Assembly (NCBI RefSeq): GCF_003054045.1
Contig: NZ_QBKH01000002.1
Span: forward strand, 682,001 to 746,000
From: Sphingobacterium faecium
GTDB lineage: Bacteria; Bacteroidota; Bacteroidia; Sphingobacteriales; Sphingobacteriaceae
Reading direction: 5' to 3'
DNA length: 64,000 bases
Below are positions 30,007-40,124 of the stretch, in pieces. The notes beneath the pieces are model-generated. The model was not told the origin of the DNA. It saw only the letters and a program-made list of their open reading frames with translations, and searched no databases. The position numbers and the translations under genes are program-made. How positions within the stretch are numbered: position 1 is the first letter of the stretch; each line of letters starts with the position of its first letter.

Positions 30007-31365
30007 ATGAATGATAAGAAAATTCCAGTTGTTGCTATTTTTGATGTTGGTAAAACAAATAAGAAGCTGTTTCTTTTTGATGAGCATTATCACATCGTAT
30101 TCGAACGTTCGGCTCGGTTTTTAGAAACAACAGATGAAGATGGTGATCCATGTGAGAATCTAGAAAGCCTTCGTTTGTCCGTATTTGATTCTCTTCATGA
30201 GGTATTTCGAAAAAATGAATTTGAAATCAAAGCAATAAATTTCACCTCTTATGGAGCTAGTTTTGTTTACATTGATGAGCATGGACGCCCATTGACACCG
30301 CTGTACAATTATCTCAAAGAATTTCCAACTGCTATTCAAGAGGATGTATATGCAAAAAATGGTGGCAAAGAATCATTTTCGATGATTACCTCTTCGCCAG
30401 CTTTGGGAAGCCTAAATTCAGGCTTCCAACTCTTGCGGTTGAAAAAGGAAAAACCAGCTATATTTAAACAGGTTAAGTTTGCGCTGCACTTGCCGCAATA
30501 CTTAAGCTTTCTGGTTTCTGGAAAAACATATTCGGATATGACCAGCATTGGCTGTCATACGGGGCTTTGGGATTTTGAGAAAGGTGATTATCACGATTGG
30601 GTGAAACAGGAAGGTATACAGCAAAAATTGGCTCCTATTGTACAGGGAAACGAAGTGTTTGATGGCGCATTTCCAGGTAGCCCTTATCGTGTTGGACCTG
30701 GTTTACATGATAGTTCATCAGCCTTGATACCTTATTTGTTGAATTTTCATGAACCCTTTATTTTAATCTCTACCGGTACTTGGTGTATTGCTTTCAACCC
30801 TTTTAATCATCGTGCTTTAACCGTTGATGAGTTAAAACAGGATTGCTTATTTTATCAATCCTATGCAGGAACTCCTGTGAAGGCATCTCGATTATTTGCG
30901 GGTTATGAACATGAGTTGCAGTCGAAACGAATCGCTGATTTCTTTCAGGTTACGACTGCTAAATTTCGTAATCTACAAATTAACTGGTCGATTGTTGATC
31001 AATTATCATTGTCGGAAATCGACAGTGATTTAAAGGCTTTTTCAACAATACCATTAGAAAGATTTCAAAATTACGAAGAGGCTTATCATAGTTTAGTCTT
31101 GTATTTAATCAAGGCCCAAGTCCAATCAACGAAGCTTATTTTAGACGCCAATCAGGTATCTAGAATATTTGTCGATGGCGGGTTTAGTAAAAATCATATT
31201 TATATGAATTTATTAGCAAAGGAATTTTCTGAAGTGGAGGTTTTCGCAGCCTCTATGGCGCAAGCGACGGCATTGGGAGCAGCTCTGGTGATCCATGAGC
31301 ATTGGAATACTCAATCTATCCCTAATGATATTATTGAGTTACGTTATTTTAGGGCAAATCATTAA
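30007..31365 (+). CDS. rhaB: Rhamnulokinase-like FGGY carbohydrate kinase
   Basis: Phosphorylates L-rhamnulose at the expense of ATP. The 452 residues show the FGGY two-domain pattern: N-terminal phosphate motif IFDVGKTNKKLFLFD, then ISTGTWCIAFNPFNH in the middle, and the ATP-binding IFVDGGFSKNHIYMNLLAKEF with ATALGAALVIHEHW at the C terminus. The sequence is closer to the atypical kinases of Bacteroidetes than to E. coli RhaB, so the substrate is assigned by context between isomerase and aldolase functions. The CE12 gene follows 5 bp later. Confidence 0.88.
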   Translation: MNDKKIPVVAIFDVGKTNKKLFLFDEHYHIVFERSARFLETTDEDGDPCENLESLRLSVFDSLHEVFRKNEFEIKAINFTSYGASFVYIDEHGRPLTPLYNYLKEFPTAIQEDVYAKNGGKESFSMITSSPALGSLNSGFQLLRLKKEKPAIFKQVKFALHLPQYLSFLVSGKTYSDMTSIGCHTGLWDFEKGDYHDWVKQEGIQQKLAPIVQGNEVFDGAFPGSPYRVGPGLHDSSSALIPYLLNFHEPFILISTGTWCIAFNPFNHRALTVDELKQDCLFYQSYAGTPVKASRLFAGYEHELQSKRIADFFQVTTAKFRNLQINWSIVDQLSLSEIDSDLKAFSTIPLERFQNYEEAYHSLVLYLIKAQVQSTKLILDANQVSRIFVDGGFSKNHIYMNLLAKEFSEVEVFAASMAQATALGAALVIHEHWNTQSIPNDIIELRYFRANH

Positions 31366-31370
31366 TCTTC

Positions 31371-32693
31371 TTGCATATGAAAAAAATATTTCATCGAATT
31401 TTAAGCACCCTATTTTTGGCTAATTTTTGTATGACGATATTCACTTGCACGTATGCTCAAGAGCAATATATTTACAGTTTTGGTTCCAAAACAAAAAAGG
31501 AGAAAAATGAAATAAATATCAATGATGCGATCCGTTATGATTCGCAGAGCGGTTTTGGATTTGATTTTGGGACAGAAAAAAATATTTTTCTTAAAAATAA
31601 CTGTTTGATCAGCGACAAGCCTTTTTATTTCTCTTTTAAATTATCAGAAGGTGCATATAAAATAACAGTTCGATATGTTTCTCAAAAAAATAGTTTTACG
31701 AGTACCATACGTGCTGAGTCAAGACGCAATTATTTAAATCAGTATGTGGTCCATTCAACCGGAATGCCTGAACAAACATTTGTGGTTCAGGTAAAAGATG
31801 CAAAAATTAGTGCAACAGAAACCATAAAATTAAAGGAAAGAGAACGTCATAAATTGGATTGGGATGATAAATTGACGTTAGAGTTTCAGGGGCAAAATTT
31901 TATTGAATCTATTCGAGTTGAAAGCGTAAAGGGTATAACGTCTATCTTTTTAGCTGGAAATTCTACTGTTGTGAATCAAGAAGAAGAGCCATGGGCGTCT
32001 TGGGGCCAAATGATACCGGCATATTTTGACGATCAAGTCGTTGTGGTCAACCAGGCGGAGTCTGGCCTCTCGCTAGGATCATTTCTTTCTGCTCATCGAT
32101 TCAATAAAATATTGACAGATGCTCAACCTGGTGATTATCTATTTGTAGAATTTGGGCATAATGATCAAAAAGAAAAAGGCGAACATGCAGGTGCATTTTT
32201 ATCGTATTCGGATAGGTTGAGACTATTTGTAAGGGAGTTTAGGAAAAAAGGAGGTACTCCTATTATTGTCACTTCTACAGCACGAAGAGCTTTTGATGAT
32301 GATGGAAATGTGATCAATACTTTAGGTGATTTTCCAGAAGCGGCTCGAATGGTTGCAAATGAATTGAATGTTCCTGTAATTGATCTCAACCTGATGACAA
32401 CTCAATTCTATCAGGCATTGGGAGTTGAAGGTTCAAAAAAAGCTCTTGTTCATTATGCCGCAGGAACTTTTCCTAATCAACCAGAACCACTAGCTGACAA
32501 TACTCATTTTAACACTTACGGTGCTCATGAAATAGCATTGATGGTTTTACAAGGTATTGAGAAAAGCAAATTACCACTTGCCAAACATATTCAAAATTTT
32601 GATGGGTATGAACCCATTCATCCAAATGATTGGAGGAAATGGAATTGGCCCCCCAGTATGATCACTGGTGCCACAAAACCTGATGGTAATTGA
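31371..32693 (+). CDS. CE12 rhamnogalacturonan acetylesterase, with N-terminal beta domain
   Basis: Predicted secreted SGNH hydrolase that removes acetyl groups from galacturonate in rhamnogalacturonan. The signal peptide (cut near CTYAQ) is followed by a ~150-residue beta-sandwich-like domain (SFGSKTK..., FYFSFKLSEGAYKITVRY) that is probably carbohydrate-binding. The esterase domain shows block I AGNSTVV with the Ser nucleophile, VEFGHNDQKEKG, and DNTHFNTYGAHE with the Asp/His pair. Block I reads GNS instead of the usual GDS. At 440 residues it is much longer than the two CE12 proteins at 42029 and 43020. It sits at the end of the rhamnose operon, 5 bp after the kinase. Confidence 0.88.
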   Translation: MHMKKIFHRILSTLFLANFCMTIFTCTYAQEQYIYSFGSKTKKEKNEININDAIRYDSQSGFGFDFGTEKNIFLKNNCLISDKPFYFSFKLSEGAYKITVRYVSQKNSFTSTIRAESRRNYLNQYVVHSTGMPEQTFVVQVKDAKISATETIKLKERERHKLDWDDKLTLEFQGQNFIESIRVESVKGITSIFLAGNSTVVNQEEEPWASWGQMIPAYFDDQVVVVNQAESGLSLGSFLSAHRFNKILTDAQPGDYLFVEFGHNDQKEKGEHAGAFLSYSDRLRLFVREFRKKGGTPIIVTSTARRAFDDDGNVINTLGDFPEAARMVANELNVPVIDLNLMTTQFYQALGVEGSKKALVHYAAGTFPNQPEPLADNTHFNTYGAHEIALMVLQGIEKSKLPLAKHIQNFDGYEPIHPNDWRKWNWPPSMITGATKPDGN

Positions 32694-32809
32694 GTGAAGT
32701 CAATGTGACGCAATAAAATTCTGAATTAAGGAGGAAAGTTGAAACGGAATCTTGTTTCTAAATATCAATTTTAGGGACAATCAATTATAAAAATATTAAA
32801 CCTAGAACG

Positions 32810-34171
32810 ATGATTTTAAAAAAAAGGATTTACAGTCTATCTTTTTTGTTGTTACTATTAGGAAGTCATTCCTTTGGACAGCAGGTGGGGAGTATCATCG
32901 AATCAAATGATTCAAATACGCCTTTACATTTACTACAGCCGGATTATCCTGTTCGTTATGGTGAAGTGACAACATCGGGTATTAAAAAAACAATAGATCG
33001 CGTATATGCTTATTTGAATAATGTCACTCCTGTGATGTTGGAGCATGCGCAAAGCCATAAGCCAATAAAAGATATACATCTGATCGATACGAATAGTATT
33101 TTTAAAAAAGGTGACTTTCGATTAATCAGTTATGAGTGGGGAGTGACCTATGGTGCTATGCTTCGTGTCACGGAAACCACTCATGATCAAAAATATGCTG
33201 ATTATACACATCGTCGATTAGAATTGATTGCAGACGTGCTTCCTCAATTTCGTGCCTTGGAAGAACAATATCCAGGCTACCGCTCGCCTGTACATTCGGT
33301 ATTGCAACCACATGCTTTGGACGATGCTGGGGCGATGTGCGCAGCTATGATCAAGGCACAGCGATCCAATGCCTTAAAAAAGGATATTAAAGGCATTACT
33401 CATCATTACATTGACTATATTTTAAATAAAGAATTTCGCTTGAGCGATGGCACTCTGGCACGAAATAGGCCTCTACCGAATACACTTTGGTTAGATGATC
33501 TGTATATGAGTTTGCCTGCTTTGGCACAGATGTCTATGTATAGTGAAGATCCTCAATATATGGATGAAGCGATCCGGCAATTTTGGCTATTTACGGATAA
33601 AATGTTTTTGCCAGAGAAGGGCTTATATCGGCATGGCTGGGTGCAGGATATGGATCCGCATCCTGCATTTCATTGGGCCAGAGCCAACGGGTGGGCATTA
33701 TTGACTATGGTCGAACTTTTGAATGTATTACCAGATAAACATGCCGCTAAGGGTGCATTATTAGCACAGTATAAAAAACATGTGCAGGGTTTGGCATCCC
33801 TTCAAGATGGTACAGGTTTTTGGCATCAGTTGCTGGATCGAAATAACTCTTATTTAGAAACATCGGCAACAGCAATTTATGCGTATTGTATAGCTAGGGG
33901 CATCAATGCGGGCTGGTTAGATAAAAAAGCTTATGGACCCATGGTTCTTCAAGCCTGGAATGCCGTTGATTCTCAAGTCAATCTTGAAGGCCAAGTTATG
34001 GGTACTTGTGTAGGTACAGGTATGGGGTTTGATCCTGCTTTTTATTATTTTAGGCCTGTCAATAAATTTGCGGCTCATGGTTATGGCCCTGTTTTACTTG
34101 CTGGTGCTGAAATATATGAATTGATCAATAATAATGAGTACGAGATCAACGATAGTTCGGTACAGTTTTAA
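32810..34171 (+). CDS. GH105/GH88 family unsaturated uronyl hydrolase, second copy
   Basis: Exported enzyme of 453 residues predicted to remove unsaturated galacturonate from rhamnogalacturonan-lyase products. A signal peptide (cut near SHSFGQ) precedes the (alpha/alpha)6 barrel. WLDDLYMSLPALAQ carries the probable catalytic Asp229. FHWARANGWALLTMVELLNVLP and LETSATAIYAYCIARGINAGW match the family. It is 80 residues longer than the copy at 14220 and distinct in sequence, so its oligosaccharide preference probably differs. It stands 116 bp after the CE12 gene, which may allow a separate promoter. Confidence 0.85.
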   Translation: MILKKRIYSLSFLLLLLGSHSFGQQVGSIIESNDSNTPLHLLQPDYPVRYGEVTTSGIKKTIDRVYAYLNNVTPVMLEHAQSHKPIKDIHLIDTNSIFKKGDFRLISYEWGVTYGAMLRVTETTHDQKYADYTHRRLELIADVLPQFRALEEQYPGYRSPVHSVLQPHALDDAGAMCAAMIKAQRSNALKKDIKGITHHYIDYILNKEFRLSDGTLARNRPLPNTLWLDDLYMSLPALAQMSMYSEDPQYMDEAIRQFWLFTDKMFLPEKGLYRHGWVQDMDPHPAFHWARANGWALLTMVELLNVLPDKHAAKGALLAQYKKHVQGLASLQDGTGFWHQLLDRNNSYLETSATAIYAYCIARGINAGWLDKKAYGPMVLQAWNAVDSQVNLEGQVMGTCVGTGMGFDPAFYYFRPVNKFAAHGYGPVLLAGAEIYELINNNEYEINDSSVQF

Positions 34172-34219
34172 TTTTTGGATGTAGCGATCAGTTTAAAGTA
34201 ATAAGCATAAATTGAATGG

Positions 34220-35167
34220 ATGATGATGAAAAAACTATTTCTTTTCCCACTATTGTTGTTACTGGGATTTTGTGTCAAGGGACAATCTTCTGTTTATCTC
34301 TTTTCCTATTTTGTAGATAATGGCGCTGATGGATTGCATCTTGCTTACAGTTTGGATGGTCTAAAATGGGAACCCCTACACCATGGTAAATCATTCCTCA
34401 AGCCTATGATCGGGAAAGATAAACTAATGCGTGATCCCAGTATTTGTTTAGGTCCAGATGGATATTTTCATCTGGTATGGACAACTGGATGGTGGGATAA
34501 GAGTATTGGTTATTCTTCTTCGAAAGATCTTATGCAATGGACAGCACAAAAGTCTATTCCTGTCATGGAGGAAGAGTCTGAAGCAAAAAATGCTTGGGCT
34601 CCTGAGGTCTTTTATGACAAAGCTGAACAACAGTACCAGATCATGTGGGCAAGTACGATCCCTGGACGTCATCTGGAAGTGAATACAAGTGCGAGTGAGA
34701 AAGGATTAAATCATCGTATGTATAGTGTTACCACACCAGATTTTACTGTTTTTTCTAAAACCAGTTTATTTTTCAATCCAGATTTTAGCGTGATCGATGC
34801 GGCTATTTTTCAGAAACATAACAACGAGTATATGATGTTTCTGAAAAATGAAAACTCTAATCCACCAGAAAAAAATATTCGATTTACGGTCAGTAAAAGT
34901 TTAAAAAATGGGTTTCCTACGGAAGTTTCTAAACCGATCACCGGTAACTATTGGGCTGAAGGACCCGCTCCTCTTCAAGTAGGTGAATATATTTATGTCT
35001 ATTTCGATAAATATCGTGACCATCAGTATGGTGCAGTCCGTAGTAAAGATGGTATAGATTGGGAGGATGTTTCGGATCAGGTCAGCTTTCCAAAAGGGAC
35101 GCGGCATGGTACTGCCTTTAAGGTAGATCGAGCGATATTAGAAAATATATGGAGAGCCAGTGAGTAA
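34220..35167 (+). CDS. GH43-like glycosidase (arabinosidase/galactosidase type)
   Basis: Exported five-bladed propeller enzyme of 315 residues that probably trims arabinose or galactose side chains. After the signal peptide (cut near CVKGQ) the GH43 triad is visible: base Asp72 in MRDPS, pKa modulator Asp193 in VIDAAIF, and acid Glu247 in WAEGPAP. NAWAPEVFYD is also typical. The enzyme lacks the C-terminal beta-sandwich present in many GH43 proteins. It lies 48 bp after the GH105 gene and closes this transcription segment. Confidence 0.85.
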   Translation: MMMKKLFLFPLLLLLGFCVKGQSSVYLFSYFVDNGADGLHLAYSLDGLKWEPLHHGKSFLKPMIGKDKLMRDPSICLGPDGYFHLVWTTGWWDKSIGYSSSKDLMQWTAQKSIPVMEEESEAKNAWAPEVFYDKAEQQYQIMWASTIPGRHLEVNTSASEKGLNHRMYSVTTPDFTVFSKTSLFFNPDFSVIDAAIFQKHNNEYMMFLKNENSNPPEKNIRFTVSKSLKNGFPTEVSKPITGNYWAEGPAPLQVGEYIYVYFDKYRDHQYGAVRSKDGIDWEDVSDQVSFPKGTRHGTAFKVDRAILENIWRASE

Positions 35168-35668
35168 TTGTACTTCATCAATTTTAGTATTATAGTTTCG
35201 ATATTAGCTTTTTATAAAAGGAAGAGGTGACATAAAAAAGGTTTTCAGACGGGGAGAATGAAAATCTTTATAAAAAAACCAATTCATTTATTATGATAAA
35301 AATTTATGGACTTCTTTGATCATTTTAGTTATGTTGCTATCAAGTATACTAACTTTTATGAGGAAGAAGACTGTAATCGTACACATTAACATGTGCCTGA
35401 AATCTTACTTTACAATACTAAAGAAACAAAATGAATGGATTGTCCTGTGCTGTCATGATGTGAAAGTGGTATCCCTATTTTTTAATCCTATCATTCATCA
35501 TGCTATATAGGCATGATCTGATCTTGATGGGTCATCTTTGCTATCTGATGATTCTTTGGACAGTAGATCAACTGATTTCAATGATTTGATGGACCTAGCA
35601 GGTAAGTTCAGGATACTTTTGCATATAAAATTCTATACTTTAGATACTTTCATAAAAAGAATCGACCC
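35168..35668 (+). other. Non-coding spacer before the GH2 gene, possible promoter
   Basis: About 500 bp. A 65-codon frame at 35316-35510 lacks any recognisable feature and is not called. A TACTTTTG at 35614-35621 fits the Bacteroidetes -7 element, with TTTG at 35585-35588, but the gap of 25 bp is longer than usual. A small ATCATGC/GCATGAT inverted repeat lies near 35498-35517. I see nothing else. Confidence 0.4.
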
Positions 35669-38530
35669 ATGCTAAATATCCGCATTACAATTTCTATCCT
35701 ATTTTATTTATTGTTAGCGTCCCTCGTTGAGGGACAGTCTAAAAAACAAATTCAATATCTTTCTGGAACAGATAATACGCATACGGTAGCGTGGGATTTT
35801 TGGGTCACAGGTGGCCGAAATGCGGGTAAATGGACTCAGATTGCTGTGCCAAGCCATTGGGAGCAGCAGGGTTTTGGAGCGTACAATTATGGCCGCGACT
35901 ATGTCACCTATGGTAAAAACTTTCAATTTAATGATGAGAAAGGTTTATACCGTCATCACTTTGAAATACCAGCAAAATGGAAAGGAAAACAAGTGACTAT
36001 TGTATTTGAGGGATCTATGACCGATACGGAAGTAAAAATTAATGGTCAGTTGGCAGGAGAGGTCCACCAAGGTGCTTTTTATAGATTTAAATATGATATT
36101 ACGGATAAAATTCGATTTGGAAAGCCCAATTCATTAGAAGTAATGGTATCAAAAATGTCGGATGAAAAAACGGTAAACAACGCGGAGCGTTTAGCTGATT
36201 ATTGGATTTTGGGCGGTATCTACAGGCCCGTTTATCTGGAAGCAACGCCACAGAAGCATATCAGTTGGACAGCCATAGATGCTCAGGCTGATGGGAGTTT
36301 TCGTAGTCATGTATACTTGGAAGGATTGACCCAGACAGAGGAACTATTGCTTGAGATCAAAGATCGTTTGGATAAGACTGTTGCTATTAAAAAGTTTACT
36401 GTACAGCCATCAGATTCTGTTAAATTAATTGAACTGTCTGTAGATAAACCTTTGTTATGGACAGCAGAAGCACCTCACTTATATCATGCTGTTTTTACAT
36501 TGGGAAAAAAGAATGAAGAGGTTTACGAACATCAAGAACGTTTTGGGTTTAGAACAGTAGAGGTTCGGGAAGGCGATGGCATTTTTGTAAATGGTGTGAA
36601 AGTCAAAATGAAAGGTGTGAATAGGCATGTTTGGTGGCCTGAAACAGGACGATCAGTGAATCGCGATATCGATTTGAATGATGTCAAGCTAATTAAGGAA
36701 ATGAATATGAATGCTGTGCGTTGTTCCCATTATCCACCAGACAAATCTTTTTTAGAAATCTGTGATTCTTTAGGTCTTTATGTATTGGACGAGTTAGCTG
36801 GTTGGCAGAAAGCGTACCACACTTCTGTAGGAAAAAAGTTGGTTAAAGAAATGGTTACTCGTGATGTGAATCATCCATCGATCATTCTTTGGAGTAATGG
36901 GAATGAAGGGGGACATAACAAAGAACTGATCGATGAGTATAAAAAATATGATCTTTCTGGACGTACGGTGATCCATGCGCATCACCGACCTGGAAACGAG
37001 ATCAATGGTATTGATTGTAATCATTACGAAGATTTCTATTCCACCAAAAAGATTTTAGAGGGACCTCATATTTATATGCCTACCGAATTTTTGCATGCTC
37101 AGGACGATGGAGGAGCAGCGGCTGGTCTTGCCGATATTTGGGAGTTGCATTGGAATGCAAAACTTGGTGCAGGAGGTTTTATTTGGGATTTTGCCGATGA
37201 AGGTTTAGCGCGAACAGATTTTAATGGACAGATCGATGTCAATAAAGTGAATGCGCCGGATGGTATTCTCGGGCCACATCGTGAAAAAGAAGGTAGTTTC
37301 TATGCGATAAAAGAAATTTTTTCACCCGTTCATATTACCTTAAAACAATTACCAACAAATTTTGATGGTGCGATTGAAGTGGAGAATCGCTATCATCATA
37401 CGAATTTAAAAGACTGTTCTTTTGCGTATAAACTGGTGATTTATCAACGACCTGATGCAGATCGGGCTGGCATGGATGCTATTGCTGGACAGGTGATCAA
37501 TAGCCCAGCAATAGCCCCTACAAAGAAAGGTGTGCTCCAACTACAGCTTCCTAACGATTGGAACCAGTATGATGCACTCTTATTAACCGCTGTAGATCCG
37601 CATGGAGAAGAAATTTATACATGGACATGGAGAATTAAGGATAATAAACGGATCACTGCCGAAATTTTACCCATAAAATCTGCTACTGCTGTAACATTAA
37701 CGGATGATAGTACCAATTATATCTTGAAAGCAAATGGAATAACGGCTTTCATTGCAAAGAAAACAGGACTTCTTGTAGATCTGGCGAATGATTACAGTAT
37801 GAAATTGGCATTCAATAACGGACCTATATTAACGGATGGACAATCGCATGTCAAAACAACAAAAATAGGGAAAGACGGCCAAAATCAGATTGTCGAATTT
37901 ATGTTGGAAGGTAGTTTGAATCTCATTCGTTGGACCATGCATCCAGATGGTTGGCTGAAGCTGGATTACGCCTATCAAATAAATAATCCAACTTCGTACG
38001 CTGGTGTTAGTTTCAGTTTTCCTGAGAATTATATCATTAGTGCTAAATGGTTGGGGAATGGTCCTTACCGCGTCTGGAAAAATAGGATGCAGGGGGTAAC
38101 GTTGAATACTTGGGAAAAAATGTATAACGATGGGCATGCGGGTATCGGACCATGGACATTTCCTGAATTTAAGGGATATTTTTCAGATGTAAGTTGGGTA
38201 CAATTTAATACAGTGCAAGGTAAATTCTTGGTCGCAACAGAACAGGATAATATGTTTTTACGGTTGTTCGAATTTTATGGGATCTCTGGCCCCAAAGGTT
38301 ATCCTCAATTGCCTCCAGGAGATATATCTTTTTTAGACGCTATTCCGCCAATAGGAACTAAATTAGCATTGGGAATCAATAATAATGCTGCAGTTAACGG
38401 TCCTGCGGGTGAGTTGAATCAACTACATGGACTAACAACCAGAACCTTATATTTTTACTTTGGAATACCTAAAGGAGAAAAGGAAAATACACAGTTCGTG
38501 ATGCCTAAAATAAATGTGTTAACTGATTAA
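35669..38530 (+). CDS. GH2 family glycosidase (beta-galactosidase-like)
   Basis: Secreted or periplasmic enzyme of 953 residues predicted to release beta-linked galactose (or glucuronate) from side chains. A signal peptide (cut near LVEGQ) leads to the sugar-binding jelly roll (WKGKQVTIVFEGSMTDTEVK), Ig-like domain, TIM barrel and beta-galactosidase small chain domain. The acid/base is Glu413 in WSNGNEGG, and the nucleophile is probably Glu473 in PTEFLHAQ, which aligns with CEYAHAM of LacZ. GGFIWDFADEGLARTD follows. Its neighbours are RG-I enzymes, which favours galactan side chains. Confidence 0.9.
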   Translation: MLNIRITISILFYLLLASLVEGQSKKQIQYLSGTDNTHTVAWDFWVTGGRNAGKWTQIAVPSHWEQQGFGAYNYGRDYVTYGKNFQFNDEKGLYRHHFEIPAKWKGKQVTIVFEGSMTDTEVKINGQLAGEVHQGAFYRFKYDITDKIRFGKPNSLEVMVSKMSDEKTVNNAERLADYWILGGIYRPVYLEATPQKHISWTAIDAQADGSFRSHVYLEGLTQTEELLLEIKDRLDKTVAIKKFTVQPSDSVKLIELSVDKPLLWTAEAPHLYHAVFTLGKKNEEVYEHQERFGFRTVEVREGDGIFVNGVKVKMKGVNRHVWWPETGRSVNRDIDLNDVKLIKEMNMNAVRCSHYPPDKSFLEICDSLGLYVLDELAGWQKAYHTSVGKKLVKEMVTRDVNHPSIILWSNGNEGGHNKELIDEYKKYDLSGRTVIHAHHRPGNEINGIDCNHYEDFYSTKKILEGPHIYMPTEFLHAQDDGGAAAGLADIWELHWNAKLGAGGFIWDFADEGLARTDFNGQIDVNKVNAPDGILGPHREKEGSFYAIKEIFSPVHITLKQLPTNFDGAIEVENRYHHTNLKDCSFAYKLVIYQRPDADRAGMDAIAGQVINSPAIAPTKKGVLQLQLPNDWNQYDALLLTAVDPHGEEIYTWTWRIKDNKRITAEILPIKSATAVTLTDDSTNYILKANGITAFIAKKTGLLVDLANDYSMKLAFNNGPILTDGQSHVKTTKIGKDGQNQIVEFMLEGSLNLIRWTMHPDGWLKLDYAYQINNPTSYAGVSFSFPENYIISAKWLGNGPYRVWKNRMQGVTLNTWEKMYNDGHAGIGPWTFPEFKGYFSDVSWVQFNTVQGKFLVATEQDNMFLRLFEFYGISGPKGYPQLPPGDISFLDAIPPIGTKLALGINNNAAVNGPAGELNQLHGLTTRTLYFYFGIPKGEKENTQFVMPKINVLTD

Positions 38531-38772
38531 TTGATTATTACCGTTCATACCAACTTATTTTTTATGGATATAGAAAAGGAGCTTTGAAAAAATTGGTATT
38601 CAGGATACTACAGGACAGCTCTTGGTGAAAATGTTCATACCTTTAAGATCGTTACTGTTGAGATGATAAGCTTATATGACCTGATTCATAGAGGTAGTAC
38701 AGGAAACAGAGAAATATACATATGCTGACCAGAATCAGTACAACTATAAACCATCAATAAAAATCTAATATA

Positions 38773-40095
38773 ATGACAAAAACTTCTTGCTCTTTACTTA
38801 TACTCCTAGCTTTTGTTGTGTTCTCTCATGTAAATGGACAACATAAATTTCCAAATGGAGCGCCCATATCAGATTGGTTTGAAACGGTAGTACCTACTGC
38901 TATTGAAAGTTTAGGACAAAAATATAGCATAATAGATTTTGATGTTATACAAGATAGCACAATCATACAAACAGCCAAGATCCAACGCGCAATAGATAAG
39001 GCTTATGAAAGTGGGGGTGGTGTAGTGGTTATACCTCGAGGTGTTTTCCTCAGTGGATCCTTATTCTTTAAACCAAAAACCCATTTACATCTGGAGGAAG
39101 GTGCTGTATTGAAAGGGAGTGATGACATTGCAGACTTTGCATTGGCAGAGACACGTATGGAGGGACAGACCTTAACCTATTTTTTGGCTTTAGTGAATGC
39201 CGATCAAGTTGATGGTTTTACGATCTCGGGTAAAGGGACTTTAGATGGAAATGGTATTCGTTATTGGAAATCTTTTTGGCTGAGACGTCAATTTAATCCC
39301 AACTGTACCAATATGGACGAAATGCGACCTAGATTATTGTATGTTTCCAATAGTAAAGATGTACAGATTTCGGGCATTCGATTGGTAAACTCTCCTTTTT
39401 GGACTTCTCATTACTATAAATGTGAAAATCTGAAATTAATCGGATTACATATTACGGCACCAAAAGCGCCAGTAAAAGCCCCCAGTTCAGATGCTATTGA
39501 TCTGGATGTATGTCATCAAGTATTGATAAAAGATTGTTATATGTCGGTCAACGATGATGCTATTGCTTTGAAAGGTGGTAAAGGGCCACAGTCTAATCTG
39601 GATCCAAATAATGGACCAAATTATAATGTGATCATTGAAAATTGTTTTTTTGGTTTCTGTCATAGTGCTTTGACCTGTGGCAGCGAATCCGTGCATAGCT
39701 ATAATATTATATTTAGAAATAATACTTTAGATCAAGCACAGAAGCTTCTTCAATTAAAGATGAGGCCAGATACTCCCCAGGAATATGAAAATATCCTGAT
39801 TGAAAATATTAAAGGAAATGTACAAAGCATGTTGTATATCAAACCCTGGACTCAATTTTTTGATTTAAAGGGTGAAAATCAAATTAAAATGTCCTATGCA
39901 AAAAATATGGTATTGCGTAATATCGATCTTGACTGTGCTATCGTATTTGATGTATTGAATTCACAACAATATGTGTTATCCAATTTTACATTTGAAAATA
40001 TGAATATTCGTGCTTCAAAAGATCCAGTTATTCATCAAGAATATATTCAGGATTTTACGCTTAAAAATGTCACTGTCAATCGTAAAAAACTATAA
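38773..40095 (+). CDS. GH28 polygalacturonase-type hydrolase
   Basis: Exported right-handed beta-helix enzyme of 440 residues that hydrolyses alpha-galacturonic acid linkages. After the signal peptide (cut near HVNGQ) come IQRAIDKAYESGGGVVVIPRG, typical of GH28, then catalytic acids Asp240 (SSDAID) and Asp261-Asp262 (VNDDAIALKGG), His297 (FCHSALTCGSE) and LLQLKMR in place of the RIK motif. The replacement of NTDC by VNDDA and of GHG by CHSA suggests an exo-acting or rhamnogalacturonan-type enzyme. It starts a likely GH28-PL11-CE12-CE12 run, with PL11 29 bp downstream. Confidence 0.9.
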   Translation: MTKTSCSLLILLAFVVFSHVNGQHKFPNGAPISDWFETVVPTAIESLGQKYSIIDFDVIQDSTIIQTAKIQRAIDKAYESGGGVVVIPRGVFLSGSLFFKPKTHLHLEEGAVLKGSDDIADFALAETRMEGQTLTYFLALVNADQVDGFTISGKGTLDGNGIRYWKSFWLRRQFNPNCTNMDEMRPRLLYVSNSKDVQISGIRLVNSPFWTSHYYKCENLKLIGLHITAPKAPVKAPSSDAIDLDVCHQVLIKDCYMSVNDDAIALKGGKGPQSNLDPNNGPNYNVIIENCFFGFCHSALTCGSESVHSYNIIFRNNTLDQAQKLLQLKMRPDTPQEYENILIENIKGNVQSMLYIKPWTQFFDLKGENQIKMSYAKNMVLRNIDLDCAIVFDVLNSQQYVLSNFTFENMNIRASKDPVIHQEYIQDFTLKNVTVNRKKL

Positions 40096-40124
40096 TTTGC
40101 TAACCTCAAAAGTTTCATACCTAC

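Noticed and set aside
35316..35510. 65-codon frame in the spacer before the GH2 gene
   Set aside because: No family resemblance and unusual composition; it looks like chance in AT-rich DNA.
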